Below are positions 14,469-18,155 of a DNA stretch of 18,155 nt, in pieces (the first letter of the stretch is position 1; the number at the start of each line of letters is the position of its first letter). The notes below the pieces were generated by a model. It was given only the letters and a program-made list of their open reading frames with translations, ran no database searches and had not been told where the DNA came from. Source of the stretch: Anammoximicrobium sp032229885 (lineage in GTDB: Bacteria; Planctomycetota; Planctomycetia; Pirellulales; Pirellulaceae); NCBI GenBank assembly GCA_032229885.1, contig JAVYAJ010000310.1, positions 1 to 18,155 of the forward strand. Direction: 5' to 3'. A program made the position numbers and the translations under genes.

Positions 14469-15583
14469 TCCGCGTGTTGCAAATCATCCCGTCGCTGGAT
14501 CGCTGCGGCGCCGAAAAACAACTGACCCTGCTCGCTACGGGCCTGCCGCGCGATCGCTTCGACGTCCACGTGTGCGCGTTGACTCGCGGCGGGCCGCTCG
14601 AACAGCCGCTGCGCGAGGCGGGCATCCCACTGACGATTATCGGCAAGTCCTGGAAAGTCGATCCGCTGGCCTACGCGCGTTTGCGCCGTCTGATCGTCCG
14701 CCTGCGGCCGGACATCGTCCATACCTGGATCTTTGCTGCGAACGCCTACGGCCGCTGGGCGGCGCGCAGCGCCGGCGTGCCGCACGTGGTCGCCGGCGAG
14801 CGGTGCGTGGATCGATGGAAGCATGGGTTGGAGCTGGCGCTCGATCGCTATCTGGCCCGCCATACGCAGCGGATCGTGACCAACAGCAGCGGGGTGCGCG
14901 ACTTCTACGCCGCGCACGGGATCGCGGCCGACAAGTTCGTACTCATCCCGAACGGCGTCCCGCCCCACGTCCAGCGCGAGCCAAAGCCGCGCGAGGCGCT
15001 GTTGGCCGAACTCGGGCTGCCCGCAACCGCGCGGCTGATCGCGGCGGTCAATCGCCTGTGGCCACAGAAGCGGGTCAAGGACCTGATCTGGGCCGCGGAT
15101 CTGCTGAGGATCGTCAACCCGAACGCCCACCTGCTGATCATCGGCGATGGCCCGCAGCGGTGGCGGCTGGAACGGTATCGCGAGCAGTGCGAAACCACAG
15201 ACTGCGTGCATTTCCTGGGGGCGCGCGACGACGTGCCAAACTTGCTGCCGCATTGCGAATGCCTGTGGCTGGCCAGCGGCTACGAGGGCCAATCGAACGC
15301 CATCCTCGAGGCGATGGCGGCGGGGCTGCCGGTGATCGCCACGGATATTCCCGGGAATCGCGATCTGGTGGCGCCGGACCAGACCGGCTGTCTGGTCCCG
15401 GTCGGCGATCGGGCGGCGTTCGCGCGACGGACCATCAGCCTGTTGGACAACCCCGAGCTGGCTGCGCGATGGGGCGCGGCCGGCCGGCAGCGCGTGCTAA
15501 GCGAGTTTTCCGTCGCCCGGATGGTGGCTCGCCATGCCGCGCTGTACGAAGAGCTCGTCGGCGCGCCGACTCAGTTGTGTTGA
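14465..15583 (+). CDS. GT4 family glycosyltransferase
   Basis: This 372-residue GT-B fold protein has an N-terminal acceptor domain beginning VLQIIPSLDRCGAEKQ (4-19), which has the glycine-rich loop seen in this family, and a C-terminal donor domain. The donor site shows NRLWPQKRVKDL (196-207, basic residues expected to bind the donor phosphates), IIGDGP (225-230) and the retaining E-x7-E motif, E274 and E282, in GYEGQSNAILEAMAAG. It likely adds a sugar to an envelope polysaccharide or lipid-linked glycan; donor and acceptor are unknown. Its ATG overlaps the stop of the GT2 gene (ATGA), implying that the two act together. The 3' end runs 13 bp into the convergent NTPase gene, with no terminator between them. 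Confidence 0.92.
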   Translation: MIRVLQIIPSLDRCGAEKQLTLLATGLPRDRFDVHVCALTRGGPLEQPLREAGIPLTIIGKSWKVDPLAYARLRRLIVRLRPDIVHTWIFAANAYGRWAARSAGVPHVVAGERCVDRWKHGLELALDRYLARHTQRIVTNSSGVRDFYAAHGIAADKFVLIPNGVPPHVQREPKPREALLAELGLPATARLIAAVNRLWPQKRVKDLIWAADLLRIVNPNAHLLIIGDGPQRWRLERYREQCETTDCVHFLGARDDVPNLLPHCECLWLASGYEGQSNAILEAMAAGLPVIATDIPGNRDLVAPDQTGCLVPVGDRAAFARRTISLLDNPELAARWGAAGRQRVLSEFSVARMVARHAALYEELVGAPTQLC

Positions 15584-16596
15584 ATGAGCAGAATGTCGCC
15601 GTCTTGGATCACATAATCTTTGTGTTCCCGGCGCAGCAAATTGTGCGCTTTGACCTCGCGTTCGCCCCCCAACCGAATCAGGTCCGCGCAGGTCATGGTT
15701 TCCGCGCGGATGAAGCCTCGAGCCAGGTCCGTGTGGATCCCGCCGGCCGCTTCGACGGCCGTGCCGCCTTGGCGGATCAACCACGTGCGGACCTCTTTTT
15801 CCCCCGCGGTAAAGAACAGCATCTGTCCCGAAGCGTGCATGATCCGCCGAATCAGCGCGTCCCGGTCGGCCGGCTGGACGTCCATCTCGCGGCAAAACTC
15901 GTCGCGTTCTTCCGGCGGCATTCTGGCCAGGCCGAGCTGTAGATTGAGGGCCACCGCGGCCAGTTCGACGCCCGGCGGCGCCGCGGCGGCAAACCGGTCC
16001 GGCTGCGCCTCGTCGTCCGCCACGTTGACCAGGATGAACCGCGGCTTTTCGCTGAACAGTTGAAACGAACGGATGGCCCGCGATTGGTCGGGAGACAGCT
16101 CGTGCTGGCGCAGCGGCTGGCCGGCTTCGAGCAGGGCCAGCAGCGGCTCGAGCGCGGCCAACTCCTTCTCCATTTCCTCGCGGTCCGCCCGCGGCTTGCG
16201 CACCTGGTCGCGCAGCCGCTCGATCCGATTCGCCACGATGTCCAGATCGGCCAACAGCAGGTCATCTTCGAATCGCACCCAGTCGGCGGCCGCCTCGGCG
16301 CCGTCGAACGCCGCGACGACCAGGACCAGGCAGCCGGCTTCGCGGATCTTGGCCAGCCGCGCCGCGCTGCCCTCGTGCGAACGGCTCAGGCCGGGCGTGT
16401 CGACGACCTCGAGGTTGGCATGGCTGATCTTTTTCGGCCGATAGATTTTGCACAACTCGGCGACCCGCGGATCGACGATCGGGGCGACCGCCATCTGCAC
16501 GTCGTGATGCTGGGACGGGTTGGAGGCAACCCCCGTCAGCCACTCGAACAGCGTGCTCTTGCCCGATCCCGAGTATCCTACGATGCCGATCTTCAT
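15571..16596 (-). CDS. YchF/OLA1-like P-loop NTPase with TGS domain
   Basis: This 341-residue protein of the Obg/YchF group is likely a ribosome- or stress-associated NTPase. The P-loop is GYSGSGKST (7-15), switch II DTPG (66-69) and the base-recognition region NVADDE (191-196, like the NV-x-E/D of YchF rather than NKxD). A helical, charged coiled-coil-like segment covers about 118-165, and the TGS domain (about 256-341, FFTAGEKEVRTW and IHTDLARGFIRAE) is clearly YchF-like. E. coli YchF has a GLPNVGKST-type P-loop and a longer chain (363), so this looks like a diverged paralogue rather than the housekeeping copy. Nucleotide preference (ATP or GTP) cannot be read. ATG 16596 has AGGA 5 nt upstream. 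It may be read from its own promoter or from aroG, which lies 208 bp upstream on the same strand. Confidence 0.88.
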   Translation of the reverse strand: MKIGIVGYSGSGKSTLFEWLTGVASNPSQHHDVQMAVAPIVDPRVAELCKIYRPKKISHANLEVVDTPGLSRSHEGSAARLAKIREAGCLVLVVAAFDGAEAAADWVRFEDDLLLADLDIVANRIERLRDQVRKPRADREEMEKELAALEPLLALLEAGQPLRQHELSPDQSRAIRSFQLFSEKPRFILVNVADDEAQPDRFAAAAPPGVELAAVALNLQLGLARMPPEERDEFCREMDVQPADRDALIRRIMHASGQMLFFTAGEKEVRTWLIRQGGTAVEAAGGIHTDLARGFIRAETMTCADLIRLGGEREVKAHNLLRREHKDYVIQDGDILLIQHN

Positions 16597-16717
16597 GAGG
16601 TTCCTGTCCGTGAGGCGCGTCGTGCGCCGCTGAGGCTTTGCCTGACGAGCGTGTCTATCTACCTCGCGCGGCTCGAGGCGGCGTCCTGTCGGGTGGGCTT
16701 ACGTCCGGAACGCTTGC

Positions 16718-16737
16718 GGCCACGACAGGGCGTGGCC
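16718..16737 (-). terminator. Hairpin in the aroG-NTPase spacer
   Basis: GGCCACG (16718-16724) and CGTGGCC (16731-16737) form a 7-bp stem with a 6-nt loop, about 67 nt after the aroG stop on the minus strand. There is no T-tract. It could be a weak or factor-assisted terminator or an mRNA 3' hairpin. Nothing else was recognised in the 208-bp spacer. Confidence 0.3.
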
Positions 16738-16804
16738 CTCCACGTCCGCGCTTCCCAGCGGGACGCGCTCCGTCGCGTGCGTCGCGTCGCGTCCGGTCAA
16801 CCGA

Positions 16805-17923
16805 TCACCCGCCGTGTCGTCGGCGCCGCTGCCGAACCTGTCCGGCCAACGCTTCGAGCAGGGCGACCGTATCGTCCCACCCGATGCAGGCGTCGGTAAT
16901 GCTCTGGCCAAAAGTCAGCGGCTGGCCGGGGACCAAGTCCTGACGGCCCGGAACCAGATGCGACTCGACCATGATCCCGATGATCCGTTCGTCGCCCGCG
17001 GCGATCTGCTGGCCGACCGCGTCGGCGACCGCCAGTTGCTGTCGATACTGCTTGTTGCTGTTGGCGTGCGAACAGTCGATCATCACCTGCTGGCGCAGAT
17101 CCGTCGCCGCTAACGCGGCGCACGCGCTGTCCACGCTCGCCGCGTCGTAATTCGGGGTGCGGCCGCCGCGCAGGATCAGATGGCAATCGGGGTTTCCTCG
17201 CGTCCGAACGATCGCGACCTGGCCGTTCTTGTGGATCGAGAGAAAATTGTGTCGATGGCCCGCCGCGACGATCGCGTCCACGGCGATCTTCACGTCGCCG
17301 TCGGTTCCGTTCTTAAAGCCGATCGGCGCCGACAGGCCGGACGCCAATTCGCGGTGGACCTGGGATTCCGTCGTGCGCGCGCCGATCGCGCCCCAACTGA
17401 TCAGATCGGCCATGTACTGCGGCGAAATCGTATCCAGAAACTCGCTGGCCGCCGGGATGTCCAGGCGATGGATTCGCAGCAGCAAGTCGCGGGCGATCCG
17501 CAACCCCTCGTTGATGCGGAACGTCCCGTCCAGACCGGGATCGTTGATCAGGCCTTTCCAGCCGACCGTGGTGCGCGGCTTCTCGAAATAGACCCGCATC
17601 ACGATTTCCAGGTCGTCAGCCAACGTGGCGCGGACGCTCGCCAGCCGCCGCGCGTACTGCTCGGCCGCCTCGGGATCGTGGATCGAACAGGGGCCGATGA
17701 TCACCAGCAGCCGGTCCGACTGGCCGCTCAGGATCTGCTTGATCTGCACACGCGTTCGCGCGACCAGCGATTCGACGGGCGTCCCTTGGATCGGAAAAAA
17801 ACGGATCAAGTGCGCCGGGGGCGGCAACGTCACCAGCTCGGCGATCCGCTCGTTGTCGATCTGCGACGTCCGGTCAGGCGGGCTGTCCTGTAAACGGTCA
17901 CCAAGCTCTGGGTTCATGCTCAT
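16805..17923 (-). CDS. aroG: 3-deoxy-7-phosphoheptulonate (DAHP) synthase, type I AroFGH
   Basis: This 372-residue enzyme condenses phosphoenolpyruvate and erythrose-4-phosphate, the first committed step to chorismate and aromatic amino acids. Conserved segments are IIGPCSIHD (75-83), KPRTTVGWKGL (115-125), GARTTESQ (181-188), GFKNGTDGD (202-210) and IDCSHANSNK (282-291). From memory of E. coli AroG, metal ligands C61, H268, E302 and D326 correspond here to C79, H286, E320 and D344, and K97 to K115, all at a constant offset of 18, so the core has no net indel. The AroG effector-site residues Pro150 and Ser180 correspond to P168 and S198, which suggests feedback control, though which amino acid inhibits is unknown. 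ATG 17923 is chosen for GAGGGA 10 nt upstream; a TTG at 18004 would add 27 residues without family similarity. The isozyme letter in the symbol is nominal. Confidence 0.93.
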   Translation of the reverse strand: MSMNPELGDRLQDSPPDRTSQIDNERIAELVTLPPPAHLIRFFPIQGTPVESLVARTRVQIKQILSGQSDRLLVIIGPCSIHDPEAAEQYARRLASVRATLADDLEIVMRVYFEKPRTTVGWKGLINDPGLDGTFRINEGLRIARDLLLRIHRLDIPAASEFLDTISPQYMADLISWGAIGARTTESQVHRELASGLSAPIGFKNGTDGDVKIAVDAIVAAGHRHNFLSIHKNGQVAIVRTRGNPDCHLILRGGRTPNYDAASVDSACAALAATDLRQQVMIDCSHANSNKQYRQQLAVADAVGQQIAAGDERIIGIMVESHLVPGRQDLVPGQPLTFGQSITDACIGWDDTVALLEALAGQVRQRRRRHGG

Positions 17924-18125
17924 CCGTTCGTCTTCCCTCAGGCGTTCGAGCGCCAGCTGCGCCGCCGCGAGTCGCTGTCGCCTCACGCCGACTTCGTCGG
18001 CCAACGCACGGTTCTGGGCCCGCAGCCCGACCGCCGCGGGGCGTACCTCGGCGGGTCATGCCGAGCCGCGCGCATGCCGCAGCCGTGGGCGCTGCGCCCA
18101 TCGACCGGCCGTGCCGGGATACGGA

Positions 18126-18155
18126 CGCCACCCGGTCAAAGCGCCACCCGGTCAA
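18126..18155. repeat. Direct repeat of a 14-mer at the right window edge
   Basis: CGCCACCCGGTCAA occurs at 18126-18139 and 18142-18155, a 16-bp period, upstream of aroG. It is cut by the window end, so more copies may follow. On the aroG strand each copy begins TTGACC. The rest of 17924-18155 contains a TGGGCGC-T-GCGCCCA palindrome (18086-18100) and no convincing gene. Confidence 0.5.

Noticed and set aside
17898..18155. Minus-strand ORF (85 codons) upstream of aroG
   Set aside because: Its composition is low-complexity Arg/Gly/Ala, it overlaps the aroG start out of frame and it spans the direct repeats, so there is no support as a gene.

Overview
The window is GC-rich and densely coding, and looks like a chromosomal segment of a planctomycete (Planctomycetota, perhaps Pirellulales-like). 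That placement is inferred from the gene mix: a DegT-family aminotransferase behind a Tat signal, a dihydropteroate-synthase-like protein of the tetrahydromethanopterin C1 type, GSU1798-type citramalate synthase joined to valS, a valyl-tRNA synthetase with unusual insertions, and weak or missing Shine-Dalgarno sequences. No rRNA, tRNA, CRISPR array, transposase or phage gene was seen.

Left part (1-6707, all minus strand): a Tat-signal DegT/DnrJ/EryC1/StrS aminotransferase, a DnaE2-type error-prone DNA polymerase III alpha subunit, and a dihydropteroate-synthase-like protein. The polymerase carries a four-unit 15-bp in-frame minisatellite. No imuA or imuB lies beside it.

Centre (6708-7317): a 610-bp divergent intergenic region. 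It holds a TTGACA-N17-TATTCT promoter candidate, a perfect 8+8 palindrome, and what looks like a complete ribosome-mediated transcription attenuator. The attenuator parts are a 29-codon leader ORF ending in an Ile/Val-rich stretch (I-I-I-V-P-V-stop), an 11-bp protector stem, a competing 7-bp antiterminator pairing, and a 13-bp GNRA-loop terminator with a T-tract that ends 22 bp before cimA. This is the most interesting feature of the window.

Right-centre (7318-15583, plus strand): a tight five-gene run, cimA (isoleucine precursor) - valS (ATGA overlap) - uxaA-like dehydratase (4-nt gap) - GT2 polyprenyl-phosphate-mannose-synthase-like glycosyltransferase - GT4 glycosyltransferase (ATGA overlap). 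The leader reads Ile and Val codons but has no Leu codon. That fits an operon whose first two genes serve isoleucine synthesis and valine-tRNA charging.

Right end (15571-18155, minus strand): a YchF/OLA1-like P-loop NTPase with a C-terminal TGS domain, whose 3' end overlaps the GT4 gene by 13 bp tail to tail, then a type I DAHP synthase (first step of the shikimate pathway). Short direct repeats lie at both edges of the window.
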